A DNA stretch of 64,000 bases from Aegilops tauschii subsp. strangulata (lineage: Eukaryota; Streptophyta; Magnoliopsida; Poales; Poaceae). The position numbers and the translations under genes were made by a program. The notes under the pieces were generated by a model, which was not told the DNA's origin, searched no databases, and worked only from the letters and a program-made list of their open reading frames with translations. Location of the stretch: NCBI RefSeq assembly GCF_002575655.3, contig NC_053040.3, positions 352,909,267 through 352,973,266 of the forward strand, written 5' to 3'. Position 1 is the first letter of the stretch. Each line of letters starts with the position of its first letter. Shown here in pieces: positions 53,497 through 64,000 of this stretch.

Positions 53497-55018
53497 TGAT
53501 ACGTCCATTTTGCATCATGCTTTTATATCGATATTTATTGCATTATGGGCTGCTAGTACACATTATGTCACAATACTTATGCCTATTCTCTCTTATTTTA
53601 CAAGGTTTACATAAGGAGGGAGAATGCCGGCAGCTGGAATTCTGGGCTGGAAAAGGAGCAAATGTTAGAGACCTATTCTACACAACTCCAAAAGTCCTGA
53701 AACTCCACGAAAGTCATTTTTGGAAATAATAAAAAATACTGAGCGGAAGAAATACTAGATGGGGCCCACACCCTGGCCACGAGGGTGGGGGACACGCCCT
53801 ACCCCCCGGGCGTGCCCCCTGCCTCGTGGGCCCCCTGTTGGCTCTCCGATGCCCATCTTCTGCTATATGAAGTCTTTCGTCTGAAGAAAAATCATAAGCA
53901 AGCTTTTGGGACGAGACTCCGCCGCCACGAGGCGGAACCTTGGCGAAACCAATCTAGGGCTCCGGCGGAGCTGTTCTGCTGGGGACACTTCCCACCGAGA
54001 GGGGGAAATCATCGCTATCATCATCACCAACGCTCCTCTCATCGGGAGAGGGCAATCTCCATCAACATCTTCACCAGCACCACCTCCTCTCAAACCCTAG
54101 TTCATCTCTTGTATCCAATTCTTGTCTCTAAGTCTAGGATTGGTACCTGTAGGTTGCTAGTAGTGTTGATTACTCCTTGTAGTTGATGCTAGTTGGTTTA
54201 TTTGGTGGAAGATCATATGTTCAGATCCTTTATGCATATTAATACTCACCTGATTATGAACATGAATATGCTTTGTGAGTAGTTACGTTTGTTCCTGAGG
54301 ACATGGGAGAAGTCTTCCTATTAGTAGTCATGTGAATTTGGTATTCGTTCGATATTTTGATGAGATGTATGTTGTCTCTCCTCTGGTGGTGTTATGTGAA
54401 TGTCGACTACATGACACTTCACCATTGTTTGGGCCTAGAGGAAGGCATTGGGAAGTAATAAGTAGATGATGGATTGCTAGAGTGACAGAAGCTTAAACCC
54501 TAGTTTATGCGTTGCTTTGTAAGGGGCTGATTTGGATCCATATGTTTCATGCTATGGTTAGGTTTACCTTAATACTTCTTTTGTAGTTGCGGATGCTTGC
54601 AATAGGAGTTAAATCATAAGTGGGATGCTTGTCCAAGTAAGGACAGCACTCAAGCACCGGTCCACCCACATATCAAATTATCAAAGTACCGAACGCGAAT
54701 CATATGAACGTGATGAAAACTAGCTTGACGATAATTCCCATGTGTCCTCGGGAGCGCTTTTCTCTATATAAGAGTTTGTCCAGGCTTGTCCTTTGCTACA
54801 AAAAGGATTGGGCCACCTTGCTGCACTTTATTTAATTCTGTTACTTGTTGCTCGTTACCAATTATCTTATCACAAAACTATCTGTTACCTATAATTTTAG
54901 TGCTTGCAGAGAATACCTTGCTGAAAACCGCTTATCATTTCCTTCTGCTCCTCGTTGGGTTCGACACTCTTACTTATCGAAAGGACTACGATAGATCCCC
55001 TATACTTGTGGGTCATCA
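53497..55018 (+). repeat. 5' LTR of Sabrina-type copy 2 (1,522 bp)
   Basis: TGATACGTCC to GGGTCATCA. The same LTR as 19431-20950 in reverse complement. Confidence 0.93.
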
Positions 55019-55029
55019 AGACTCTTTTC

Positions 55030-55048
55030 TGGCGCCGTTGCCGGGGAG
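55030..55048 (+). other. Primer-binding site of Sabrina-type copy 2
   Basis: TGGCGCCGTTGCCGGGGAG, 11 bases after the LTR, as in copy 1. Confidence 0.87.
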
Positions 55049-55124
55049 TGAAGCGCCTTTGGTAGGTGGAATTTGGTAAGGAAAAATTTATACAGTGTGC
55101 TGAAATTTACTGTCACTTGTTACT

Positions 55125-56412
55125 ATGGAAAGTAATCCCCTGAGGGGCTTGTTCGGGGTATCTTCACCCCGACCAGTAGAGCAAAGAGTTGCTACTCAAC
55201 CTACTGAACCTACTGAAGATGAAAATGTCTACTTTGAAATTCCTTCGGGTATGTTGGAAAAACTGCTAGCTAATCCTTTTGCAGGAGATGGAACAATGCA
55301 TCCTGATGAGCACCTAATATATGTGGATGAAGTTTGTGGATTATTTAAGCTTGCAGGTATACCCGATGATGTTATTAATAAGAAGTTCTTCCCTTTATCT
55401 TTGAAGGGAGATGCATTGACATGGTATAGGCTATGTGATGATATGGGATCATGGAACTACAAACGATTGAAATTGGAATTTCATCAGAAGTTTTACCCTA
55501 TGCATCTTGTTCATCGTGATCGCAATTATATATATAATTTTTGGCCTCGCGAAGTAGAAAGCATCTCAAGCTTGGGGGAGGCTTAAATCAATGTTATATT
55601 CATGCCCCAATCATGAGCTCCCAAGAGAAATATTTATTCAAAAAATTTATGCTCGGCTTTCTGATAACAATCACACCATGCTCGATACTTCTTGTGCTGG
55701 CTCTTTTACGATGAAGACTATTGAATTCAAATGGGATTTATTGGAAAGAATTAAACGCAACTCTGAAGATTAGGATCTCGATGAAGGTAAGGAGTCAGGT
55801 ATGACACCTAAGTTTGATTGTGTTAAATCTTTTATGGATACCGATGTTTTCCGTAAATTTAGCACTAAATATGGACTTGACTCTGAGATAGTAGCTTCTT
55901 TCTGTGAATCTTTTGCTGTGTATGTTGATCTCCCTAAGGAGAAGTGGTTTAAATATCATCCTCCCATAGAAGTAAAAGTAGCTACACCTATTAAAGTTGA
56001 AGAAAAGACTATCACTTATAATGATCCTATTGTTCCTACTGCTTATGTTGAGAAACCACCTTTTCCTGTTAGGATAAAAGATCATGCTAAAGCTTCAACT
56101 GTGGTTCGTAAAAGCAATATTAGAACCTATACACCTCCTGAGCAAGTTAAAGTTGAACCTAATATTGCTATTGTTAAAGATCTCTTGTCTGATAATATTG
56201 ATGGGCATGTTATTCATTTCTGTGATGAAACTGCTAGAATTGCCAAACCTTGTGCTAAATATAAACATAGAACTGTGGTAGGCATGCATGTTATTTCAGT
56301 TAAAATAGGAGATCATTGTTATCATGGCTTATGTGATATGGGTGCTAGTGCTAGTGCAATACCTATTGACTTATACAAAGAAATTATGCATGAATTGCAT
56401 CTACTGAGTTAG
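55125..56412 (+). pseudogene. Gag and protease of Sabrina-type copy 2 (three lesions)
   Basis: The ATG at 55125 starts MESNPLRGLFG, as in copy 1. It is open for 153 codons, then a one-base loss near 55560-55585 (inside the internal polypurine 13-mer region) shifts the frame. A TAG at 55771-55773 replaces the Trp of EDWDL. Another shift near 56390 follows the protease site CDMGASASAIP. Compared with copy 1, Gag is almost colinear. It is not translatable as one protein. Confidence 0.87.
55568..55580 (+). other. Gag-internal copy of the polypurine-tract 13-mer (copy 2)
   Basis: AAGCTTGGGGGAG, at the position equivalent to 18874-18886 in copy 1. Confidence 0.85.
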
Positions 56413-56462
56413 AAGATATTGATGTCACAATTAAACTTGCCAATAGAGATACTATTTCACCC

Positions 56463-58394
56463 ATGGGAATTGTTAGAGATGTTGAAGTCTTGTGTGGGAA
56501 AACTAAGTATCCTGCTGATTTTCTTGTTCTCGGTTCCCCACAAGATAGCTTTTGCCCCATTATATTTGGTAGACCCTTCTTGAACACTGTTAATGCTAAG
56601 ATAGACTGCAAAAAGGATGTTGTTACTATTGGTTTGGGTGATATGTCTCATGAGTTTAATTTCTCTAAATTTCGTAGACAATACCGTGAAGAGGAATTGC
56701 CTAGTAAAGATGAAATTATTGGTCTTGCTTCTATTGCCGTACCTCCTAGTGATCCTTTAGAACAATATTTGCTAGACCATGAGAATGATATGTATATGAA
56801 TGAAAGAAGGGAAATAGATGAAGTATTCTTTAAACAGGAACCCATCCTGAAACACAATTTGCCTGTTGAAATCCTAGGGGATCCTCCTCCACCCAAGGGT
56901 GATCCCGTGTTTGAGCTTAAGCCGTTACCTGACATTCTTAAATATGCTTTTCTTGATGAGAAAAAGATATATCCTGTTATTATTAGTGCTAACCTTTCAG
57001 TGCATGAAGAAGAGAGATTATTGAAAACTCTGAAGAAGCACCGCGCTGCTATTGGATATACTCTTGATGATCTTAAGGGCATTAGTCCCACTCTATGTCA
57101 ACATAAAATAAATTGGGAGAAAGATGCCAAACCAGTTCGTGATCACCAACGACGGCTGAATCCTAAGATGAAAGAAGTGGTAAGAAAGGAAATACTAAAG
57201 CTCGTTGAGGCAGGTATAATTTATCCCATTGCAGATAGTCAGTGGGTAAGTCATGTCCATTGTGTCCCTAAGAAGGGAGGCATTACTGTCGTTCCTAATG
57301 ATAAAGATGAACTCATTCCGCAAAGAATTACTACAGGTTATAGGATGGTAATTGATTTCCGCAAATTAAATAAAGCTACTAAAAAGGATCATTACCCCTT
57401 ACCTTTTATCGATCAAATGCTAGAAAGATTATCCAAACATACACATTTTTGCTTTCTAGATGGTTATTCTGGTTTCTCTCAAATACCTGTGTCAGCCGAT
57501 GATCAATCAAAGACCACTTTTACTTGCCCTTTCGGTACTTTTGCTTATAGACGTATGCCTTTTGGTTTATGTAATGCACCTGCTACCTTTCAAAGATGCA
57601 TGATGGCTATATTCTCTGACTTTTGTGAAAAGGTTTGTGATGTTTTCATGGATGATTTCTCCGTTTATGGATCCTCTTTTGATGATTGCTTGAGAAACCT
57701 TGATCGAGTTTTGCAGAGATGTGAAGAAACTAATCTTGTCTTGAATTGGGAAAAGTGCCACTTTATGGTTAATGAAGGTATTGTTTTGGGGCATAAAATT
57801 TCCGAAAGGGGTATTGAAGTTGATAAAGGGGCATTATGGGCCTATAGAACTGCACATAAAAATCCTATGGGTATGTCTCCGTTTAAAATGGTTTATGGAA
57901 AAGCATGTTATTTACCTCTCGAACTAGAACATAAGGCTTATTGGGCTATTAAAGAGCTCAATTATGATTTCAGACTTGCCGGTGAGAAGAGGTTATTTGA
58001 CATTAGCTCACTTGATGAATGGAGAACCCAAGCCTATGAAAATGCCAAACTGTTTAAAGAAAAAGTTAAAAGATGGCATGACAAAAGGATACAAAAGCGT
58101 GAGTTTAATGTAGGTGATTATGTATTGCTATACAACTCTCGTTTAAGATTTTTTGGAGGGAAACTTCTCTCTAAATGGGAAGGTCCTTACGTTATTGAGG
58201 AGGTCTATCGTTCCGGTGCCATAAAAATCAACAACTTCGAAGGCACAAATCCGAAGGTGGTGAACGGTCAAAGAATTAAACATTATATCTCAGGTAATCC
58301 CATAAATGTTGAAACCAATGTTATTGAAACCGTAACGCCGGAGGAATACATAAGGGACACTTTCCGGAACGTTTCAGACTCCGAAAAGGAATAG
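56463..58394 (+). CDS. Protease end-RT-integrase C-terminus fusion ORF (643 codons)
   Basis: One open frame. Residues 1-240 are the protease C-terminus and linker (GIVRDVEVLCG, ILGDPPPPKGDP). About 250-455 is a full RT palm with VIDFRKLNKATKKDHYPLP, FLDGYSGFSQIP, MPFGLCNAPATFQ and FMDD (Asp pair near 397-398). At about residue 455 the sequence jumps from GIEVDK directly to GALWAYRTA, which in copy 1 belongs to the integrase after its catalytic core. RNase H, the zinc finger and the D,D,E core are missing. The jump keeps the frame. It would encode a polymerase without RNase H; whether it is expressed is unknown. Confidence 0.92.
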   Translation: MGIVRDVEVLCGKTKYPADFLVLGSPQDSFCPIIFGRPFLNTVNAKIDCKKDVVTIGLGDMSHEFNFSKFRRQYREEELPSKDEIIGLASIAVPPSDPLEQYLLDHENDMYMNERREIDEVFFKQEPILKHNLPVEILGDPPPPKGDPVFELKPLPDILKYAFLDEKKIYPVIISANLSVHEEERLLKTLKKHRAAIGYTLDDLKGISPTLCQHKINWEKDAKPVRDHQRRLNPKMKEVVRKEILKLVEAGIIYPIADSQWVSHVHCVPKKGGITVVPNDKDELIPQRITTGYRMVIDFRKLNKATKKDHYPLPFIDQMLERLSKHTHFCFLDGYSGFSQIPVSADDQSKTTFTCPFGTFAYRRMPFGLCNAPATFQRCMMAIFSDFCEKVCDVFMDDFSVYGSSFDDCLRNLDRVLQRCEETNLVLNWEKCHFMVNEGIVLGHKISERGIEVDKGALWAYRTAHKNPMGMSPFKMVYGKACYLPLELEHKAYWAIKELNYDFRLAGEKRLFDISSLDEWRTQAYENAKLFKEKVKRWHDKRIQKREFNVGDYVLLYNSRLRFFGGKLLSKWEGPYVIEEVYRSGAIKINNFEGTNPKVVNGQRIKHYISGNPINVETNVIETVTPEEYIRDTFRNVSDSEKE

Positions 58395-58701
58395 GTATGT
58401 GGTACGGTAAGTAAACCGACTCCAAAACAGTTCTAAAGGCAATTTTTCTCCATTTTGGAATATTTAGAAAATTAGAAAAATAAGAAGAAATCCGAGAAGG
58501 ACACGAGGCCTCCACGAGGGTGGAGGACGCGCCCCCTGCCTCGTGGGCACCTCGTGCGCTCTCCGGACTCCGTTTTCTTGCACGATACGTATTTTGGTCG
58601 GTAAAAATTCATTATATAATCTCCCGAAGGTTTTGACTCTTGTATCACACAAATATCCTCTATTTTTGTTTCGAGCTGTTGCTACTGCAGATTTGAGCAA
58701 G

Positions 58702-59157
58702 ATGTCTTCTCAAGAGTCAGTCGGGGAGAGCCGGGTGTCTCATCCGGCATCGAGATCAAGGACAAACAACGATGCTGATCACTTTGGGCCAGCAACGGAG
58801 GAAGAGATGGAGGCTGATTTGAAGAGGATAGACGCCATGGAGGAGGATCAAGAAGTCACTTCTCGCTTCCGAGCTAGATTCACAATGGGGGAACTATAGA
58901 GCTCGGCTATTCCTAACTCAGTTATCCCTTCCAATGTTAGATTTCTTTCTTATGAAAATATGAAGAAGAGCATCACTTGTTCTCCCACAGCCATGCAGCA
59001 CCCTTGGGTGCAAGGAGCTTTGGCTGTTACGGGAAAGCTTCGTAAGGAGATAATGGATCTCAAGCAGCAAATCAATAAGCTCGAAGAAGATAATCGTATC
59101 CTGAGGAGTATCATCGCCAAGAATATCCCACCATCACCTCCGAAGAAGGAAACATAA
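58702..59157 (+). pseudogene. Small post-pol coiled-coil protein of Sabrina-type copy 2 (one stop)
   Basis: The ATG at 58702 (MSSQESVGES) runs in one frame to the stop at 59155-59157, about 151 codons, with a single TAG at 58897-58899. It has an acidic region (EEEMEADLKRIDAMEED), the motif PTAMQHPWVQGAL, a coiled coil (LRKEIMDLKQQINKLEEDNRIL) and a tail PPSPPKKET. The start and tail match the counterpart in copy 1 (13845-14267). No signal peptide or membrane helix. Function unknown. Confidence 0.65.
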
Positions 59158-59192
59158 TCACATGGGTATGGGCACTCCCCTTGGCAACTGCC

Positions 59193-59205
59193 AAGCTTGG
59201 GGGAG
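59193..59205 (+). other. Internal polypurine-tract 13-mer after the post-pol ORF (copy 2)
   Basis: AAGCTTGGGGGAG, at the position equivalent to 13797-13809 in copy 1. Confidence 0.85.
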
Positions 59206-60709
59206 GTGCCCCGGTATTGTATCACCATCACATCTCTATCTTTACCTTTTTCTTAGTACGATCCTTTTAGTAATATCTTGATCTAGTAGAATAAAGTTTT
59301 GGTATGATCTAGTTTTGAGTTTTGCTTTATGATCCCTCTTTGTAATCGAGTCCGTGAGCTATATAATAAAGATTAGTGTTGAGTCAAGGGCTTGATTGTC
59401 TTGCTATAATCTTGAGTGAATAAAAGAAAAGAGAAAAGAATAAAAAGAAACAAAGAGATCATATTGATCTTATGGAGAGTAATGACTTCACATAGAAAGA
59501 GTATGATGATTAAAAATTGTTGAGAGTTGACAAATTTAGTTTTGGTCATCGTTGCAATTAATAGGAAGTAATAAGGAAAGAGAGGTCTCACATATAAATA
59601 TACTATCTTGGACATCTTTTATGATTGTGAGCACTCATTAAAACATGACATGCTAAAGAGTTGAGGTTGGACAAGGAAGACAACGTAATGGGTTATGTTT
59701 TCTTACATCTGAAATAAAGTATATTGTCATGGATCATCCAACATGTTGAGCTTGCCTTTCCCCCTCATGCTAGCCAAATCCTTTGCACCAAGTAGAGATA
59801 CTACTTGTGCTTCCAAATACCCTTAAACCCAGTTTTGCCATAAGAGTCCACCATACCTACCTATGGATTGAGTAAGATCCTTCAAGTAAGTTGTCATCGC
59901 TGCAAGCAATAAAAATTGCTCTCTAAATATGTATGATTGATTAGTGTGGAGGAAATAAGCTTTATACGATCTTGTGATGTGGAAGAAATAAAAGCGACGG
60001 ACTGCATAATAAAGGTCCATATCACAAGTGGCAATATAAAGTGATGTTCTTTCGCATTAAGATTTTGTGCATCCAACCCTGAAAGCGCATGGCAACCTCT
60101 GCTTCCCTCTGCGAAGGGCCTATCTTTTATTATTATCTTCTACCTTATGCAAGAGTCATGGTGATCTTCACCTTTGCTTTTTACATTTTATCCTTCGGCA
60201 AGCACAGGATGTTGGAAAGATCCTGATATATATATATATCTAATTGGATGTAAGTTAGCATGAGTTATTATTGTTGACATTACCCTTGAGGTAAAAGGTT
60301 GGGAGGCAAAACTATAAGCCCCTATCTTTCTCTGTGTCTGATTAAAACTCCGTAACCACAAGTATTGTGTGAGTGTTAGCAATTATGAAAGACTAAATGA
60401 TAGTTGAGTATGTGGACTTGCTAGAAAGCTCTGACATAGACTCTTTCTGATGTTATGATAAATTGCAATTGCCTCAATGACTGAGATTATAGTTTGTTAG
60501 TTCTCAATAAAGTTTCTGATTCATACTTTGCATTGTGAATAGATTATTACTTGAGCATAAGAAATCATATGACAATATCCATATATGTTGCTGTTATGAG
60601 AATAATCATGATGCCCTCATGTCCGTATTTTATTTTATCGACACCTCTACCTCTAAACATGTGGAGATATTTATCGTTATCGGCTTCCGCTTGAGGACAA
60701 GCGAGGTCT
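59206..60709 (+). other. Non-coding 3' region of Sabrina-type copy 2
   Basis: About 1.5 kb, AT-rich, between two copies of the 13-mer, colinear with 12293-13796. No gene seen. Confidence 0.7.
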
Positions 60710-60722
60710 AAGCTTGGGGGAG
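60710..60722 (+). other. Polypurine tract of Sabrina-type copy 2
   Basis: AAGCTTGGGGGAG, one base before the 3' LTR start at 60724. Confidence 0.87.
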
Positions 60723-60723
60723 T

Positions 60724-60830
60724 TGATACATCCATTTTGCATCATGCTTTTATATCAATATTTATTGCATTATGGGCTGTTATTACACATTATGTCACAA
60801 TACTTGTGCCTATTCTCTCTTATTTTACAA
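60724..60830 (+). repeat. Truncated 3' LTR of Sabrina-type copy 2 (107 bp)
   Basis: TGATACATCC to TTATTTTACAA, matching the first 107 bp of the 5' LTR. It then jumps to the 23/46-bp array. Confidence 0.9.
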
Positions 60831-60975
60831 CGCGCGCGGCGGCCGAGTGATGAAGACGTGCACAACCGAGTGGCGACGTGCGGGGCGGCCGAGTGAGACG
60901 CGTGGGGCAGCTGAGTGAAAGACTACGTGTCTACCCAAGTGGTGACACATGGGGTGGCCGAGTGACGACGTGTGA
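60831..60975. repeat. 23/46-bp tandem array, right block
   Basis: The same units as 53009-53496, resuming directly after the truncated LTR. Confidence 0.82.
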
Positions 60976-63900
60976 GGCAGTCGGGTGGCAAAAATGGTCC
61001 TCAAAGGAGTTAGCCATATGCTTTTGAAGCTGATGTAGCGACGAGGTCGGTGCAGTGTGGTTGTGACACAACGCGACCACTGAGTCTGAGTAGGAACGAT
61101 GATGGCGCGAAGTGTCTGAGTGATTATGTAACTTGTCAAAGTGGCGGATCAAATGCACTTGTTGAAGTGAAGGATCTGACTGGTGATGAAGTACTCGACC
61201 ACTCAGGAGAGTGTCATTCCGAATGAGCTGCAGCCCACGAGTGCGGCGTAGCCCCCGAGCGTACTACAGGCTTCGACAACGGACATGTCGGAATATGAGA
61301 AATATAGTTTTGAATGGATAATTGTAATTCATCGAGTCGGACTCGGGTAAAGACGAGGAGAAGCTGCCGAGTGATGCTCGAACGATGCAAACTCGCAAAG
61401 GAGTGAAGTGTGAAGTTTGATTATAAAAGAGATTTATCTGTCTCATTCCAACGAGACGACGAGGTCTATGTCATTGATACGATGAAGAAGGCTCCACGGA
61501 GGGGTCGGCCGGATGTATTCGAAGTCAACAGCGACAAGGTCGGTGTTGCGGTGCGCTAAGGTTGGAACGGTGACCGAGTCCGAGTAGCGATGAAGTTGAC
61601 GTACAGTGTCGTCGAGTGATCGCGTAACTTGTGCATGAAAAAATAGCACAAGCCAACGTAATAATTTATCAAGGTAATTTGATGTGTGCTGAAATAATTT
61701 GTGTGAAAAACACCCATAGACACCCGCTGGGAGTGCAAGGGGCTTGCTGGTTAACCAGCAAGAGTCTGAAAGAGCGAAGGATCTGTTGGAACTTGTCGAA
61801 GTGAAGGATCCGACTGAACTCATTGGGGTACTGGCTCAAATAAAACAGAAGTGTAGTGTTCCGACTGAGTTGCAGCCCCCGAGGACCGATGCATACTTGA
61901 AATGAAGAACACATGGTGTTCGTGAGTGGCGTATGCAATAAAATGAAAGTTGGATTCGGGAGTCAAATAACCAGTAGTAAGCAAGTACATGAAAATAAGC
62001 AACGGAGCATAGAGGTACACTCGGCGGCGTGGTCTCCGAGTGAACGTGATGTGTTACGGGATACTCTGGAATGCGGAAATAACAGAATGTAGTGCATGTA
62101 GAATGACTTAGCTGTCTGAAGGCGTGCGAGTGGCCGAGTGGTGAAGATGTGTTCGACCGATGGCGATGCGTGGGGCGGCCGATTGATGTAGATGTGTCTC
62201 ACCGAGTGACGACGCACGGGACGGCCGAGTGGTGAGGATGTGTCCAACCGATGGCGACGCGTGGGGCGGCCGATTGATGTAGATGTGTCTCACCGTGTGG
62301 CGATGCGCGGGACGACCGAGTGGTGAGGACTAAAAGATTCTTCGAATGATCGGATGTTGTTGATCGCCGAGCAAAACTTGGTGGCATTCACATGTCTCTC
62401 ATAAGAGATAGACTTGAGGTCCGAGTGTGGACATGCCATAAAAACCCAAGTGATGACGCCGGCGCGTGGTTTGAATCTCCGGAGTGATGCCACTCTTTAT
62501 CCTGGGGGAACGCCAGCGCAGGCCATCTCTGAGTCCAAGTTTATCAAACTGACGCCTTGGGGCCTAGACGAAGGACCAAGTGTATCCGTAGAGGAGCGTC
62601 GTTTTCACCCTTTTGCATGAAAGGGGTATTTATCCGAGTGGACGTGCTTCCCGACTGATCGGGGTATGTTAACCGCGAGGAAAAACTTGGTGGCACTCGT
62701 ATGTCTCCCGGAGGAGATAGACCTAGTGGTCCGACGTGGACGTGCCATGAAACCTGAGTGGCAAGGCTAGCGCGTGGGCTAATTATCCGGAGAGGGGCCA
62801 CTCATTATCCCGGGGGAACACCAACACATGCCATCTCCGAGTCCAAGTTTATGAAACTGACGCCTTGGACCCTAGTGGAAGGGCCAAGTGAACCCACGGA
62901 GGGGCGTCAAGCTCATCTCATAGCGATCCTGAAGATGACTTCAGTTGGGTGTTTTACATCTCCGAGTGCACGGGTCCCCACGGAGGGTGGTCTGAAGATG
63001 ACTTCAGTCGGGTGTTTTACGTGTCTGGGTGCACGGGTCCCCATGGAGGGTGGTCAGTCGGACTGACAGACGTCCTTTCGAAAAGGAACTATGGGCAACC
63101 GATCGGATCGATTCGCCGCGGAAATTCTGGTGAGGCCTAGCCCAACCGAGTTGCGATGCGCGGGGCGCCTAAGTCGGACATGTTGATGAAGTCGCGGACA
63201 TCCGAGTGACGACAACGCGCGGACGGTTGAGTGCCAGCGGTCCATCCAAGTGGATCTTGACCGGAGCAAATGTCGTTGGTGTAAATCCCACGACCAAGTG
63301 GACGGCCGAGTAAATCCGTCTGAGTGAACACCGTCTAAAAGCTAACCAGAGGGAGGCATCGCCATGTGCGGGGACATGGCCGGACTCGACGCCCGTGCCG
63401 CATCGGTCAGTTAACCATCCGAGTAAATTCGCCCGAGCATGTGTGCGAACTGTCCAAGCGGAGCTTTAGTCCCATACAAGTGAACCTAGGTTCGAACAGG
63501 AAAGGGATTGTTAAGCTATCGTCGAATAATTTGAGAAATGAATTGTAAAATTATCGGAGAGGATAAGATTGTTCCCCTGAGTTCGTCATCATATTGAAGT
63601 GGAGAGTGACGAGCGCCATCAGCCCATGGCCAAGCACCGATGCTGGAGGGAGGAGCGGCAGCGCGAATGGGACGGCGCTAGGTCAGGCTTGTGTAATGTT
63701 GGGGGTTCGTCGATGACGTTGCAGATGAGGCTGGAGCCTACAACAAGCCAGACGGCGCAGGTGGCCGTGCGTGGAGGTTCGATGACGGCCTCGTAGACGA
63801 AGCCAGAGACAGCGACGAGACGGATGGCGCCGGTGGCTGCATGCTGAAGCCAACCAACCGAGTAACCTACACGTTAATTGTCCAGAGTGCAGAAATCATC

Positions 63901-63999
63901 TCCGGGCTGGCTGGCCGAGTGAACCAGTTCGTTAGCCGGCCGAGTGAAAACTTCAATCGGCTGAGTGAACCACAACTGGCCTGCAATCCGGTCGCCACG
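60976..63999. other. Element F 3' region, distal part
   Basis: No gene. It holds two tandem units of about 91 bp related to the array (about 62120-62330), two further copies of the 250-300-bp module (about 62365-62620 and 62675-62920) and a 63-bp tandem duplication (62929-63054). From 63060 to the end I see only scattered CCGAGTG motifs and a GC-rich stretch (63590-63840) that may be the edge of a coding or leader region. Confidence 0.5.
62929..63054. repeat. 63-bp tandem duplication
   Basis: Two copies, 62929-62991 and 62992-63054, each opening with the short inverted repeat TGAAGATGACTTCA. They differ at several sites. Confidence 0.88.
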
Positions 64000-64000
64000 C

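Larger units (their letters stand above)
53497..60830 (+). mobile_element. Sabrina-type Athila-lineage gypsy element, copy 2 (internally deleted, 3' LTR truncated)
   Basis: 7,334 bp, colinear with copy 1 except for two losses: about 1.47 kb between RT and the integrase C-terminus, and all but the first 107 bp of the 3' LTR. PBS, PPT, gag, protease, RT and the post-pol ORF are present. It sits in the 23/46-bp array of element F. No TSD can be read because the 3' end is gone. Confidence 0.9.
51191..63999 (-). mobile_element. 3' non-coding region of gypsy element F, interrupted by Sabrina-type copy 2
   Basis: Right of the shared LTR lies about 5.5 kb (51191-53496 and 60831-63999) of non-coding DNA with many CCGAGTG and CCCCCGAG motifs, several repeat families and no gene. 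The motifs and the PPT suggest the long 3' untranslated part of a Tat element related to E. Its coding region would be right of the window. Confidence 0.6.

Noticed and set aside
52805..53518. 237-codon - strand ORF with repeated RPPRASPLGC-like motifs
   Set aside because: It is a translation of the 23/46-bp tandem array, and similar ORFs exist in other frames of the same array.
1..63999. Host protein-coding, tRNA or rRNA genes
   Set aside because: All ORFs with recognisable domains are retroelement proteins. No tRNA-like cloverleaf or rRNA sequence was noticed on reading, although a tRNA scan could not be run.

Overview
This window is plant intergenic DNA, almost certainly from a Triticeae grass (wheat, Aegilops, barley or rye group). 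I found no host gene. Nearly every stretch can be assigned to LTR retrotransposons nested inside one another, and their LTR ends, primer-binding sites, polypurine tracts and protein fragments match families I recognise from Triticeae genomes (BARE/Angela/WIS copia; Sabrina-type and Fatima-type gypsy). Family names are from memory and are softer than the structural calls. Almost all coding regions are broken by stops and frameshifts.

Layout. 1-2130: 3' end of a + strand copia element (A). 2131-2490: tail of a second + strand copia LTR (B), into which A inserted. 2491-10050: - strand gypsy element with a very long LTR (6208-10050) and a non-coding interior. 10051-43780: - strand copia element (C), which is split four ways. 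Its gag stub is at 10051-10452. A Sabrina-type Athila-lineage gypsy (10760-20950, TSD ATCAT) sits in its leader. A 299-bp hAT MITE (21563-21861, TSD ATATAAAC) also sits in the leader. A + strand Tat-lineage gypsy (D, 22794-42468, TSD TCTAC) sits in its 5' LTR. D's own 3' LTR is split by a complete Fatima-type gypsy (32085-42132, - strand, TSD GCGAC/GTGAC). 43781-51190: - strand Tat-lineage gypsy (E) ending in LTR 50589-51190. 51191-63999: long non-coding 3' region of a further element (F) that shares that LTR. It is built of repeats and interrupted by a second, deleted Sabrina-type copy (+ strand, 53497-60830).

Nesting order from oldest to youngest: E, then C inside E; then the long-LTR gypsy, the first Sabrina copy, the MITE and D inside C; then Fatima inside D; and separately B inside the long-LTR gypsy and A inside B. 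The boundaries support one another. For example, the two pieces of D's split 3' LTR (590 + 331 bp) sum to 921 bp, exactly the length of its 5' LTR.

The most interesting signals are: a 13-base polypurine-tract sequence present three times at equivalent places in both Sabrina-type copies (possible internal plus-strand primers); a conserved small coiled-coil ORF after pol in the same family; an intron-containing gene antisense to gag-pol in Fatima, with a partial counterpart in E; a D 5' LTR flanked on both sides by copia sequence, as if gene conversion had replaced the primer-binding site; an RT-integrase fusion ORF made by an in-frame deletion; and several tandem-repeat arrays. I saw no bacterial-type system, CRISPR array, tRNA or rRNA.
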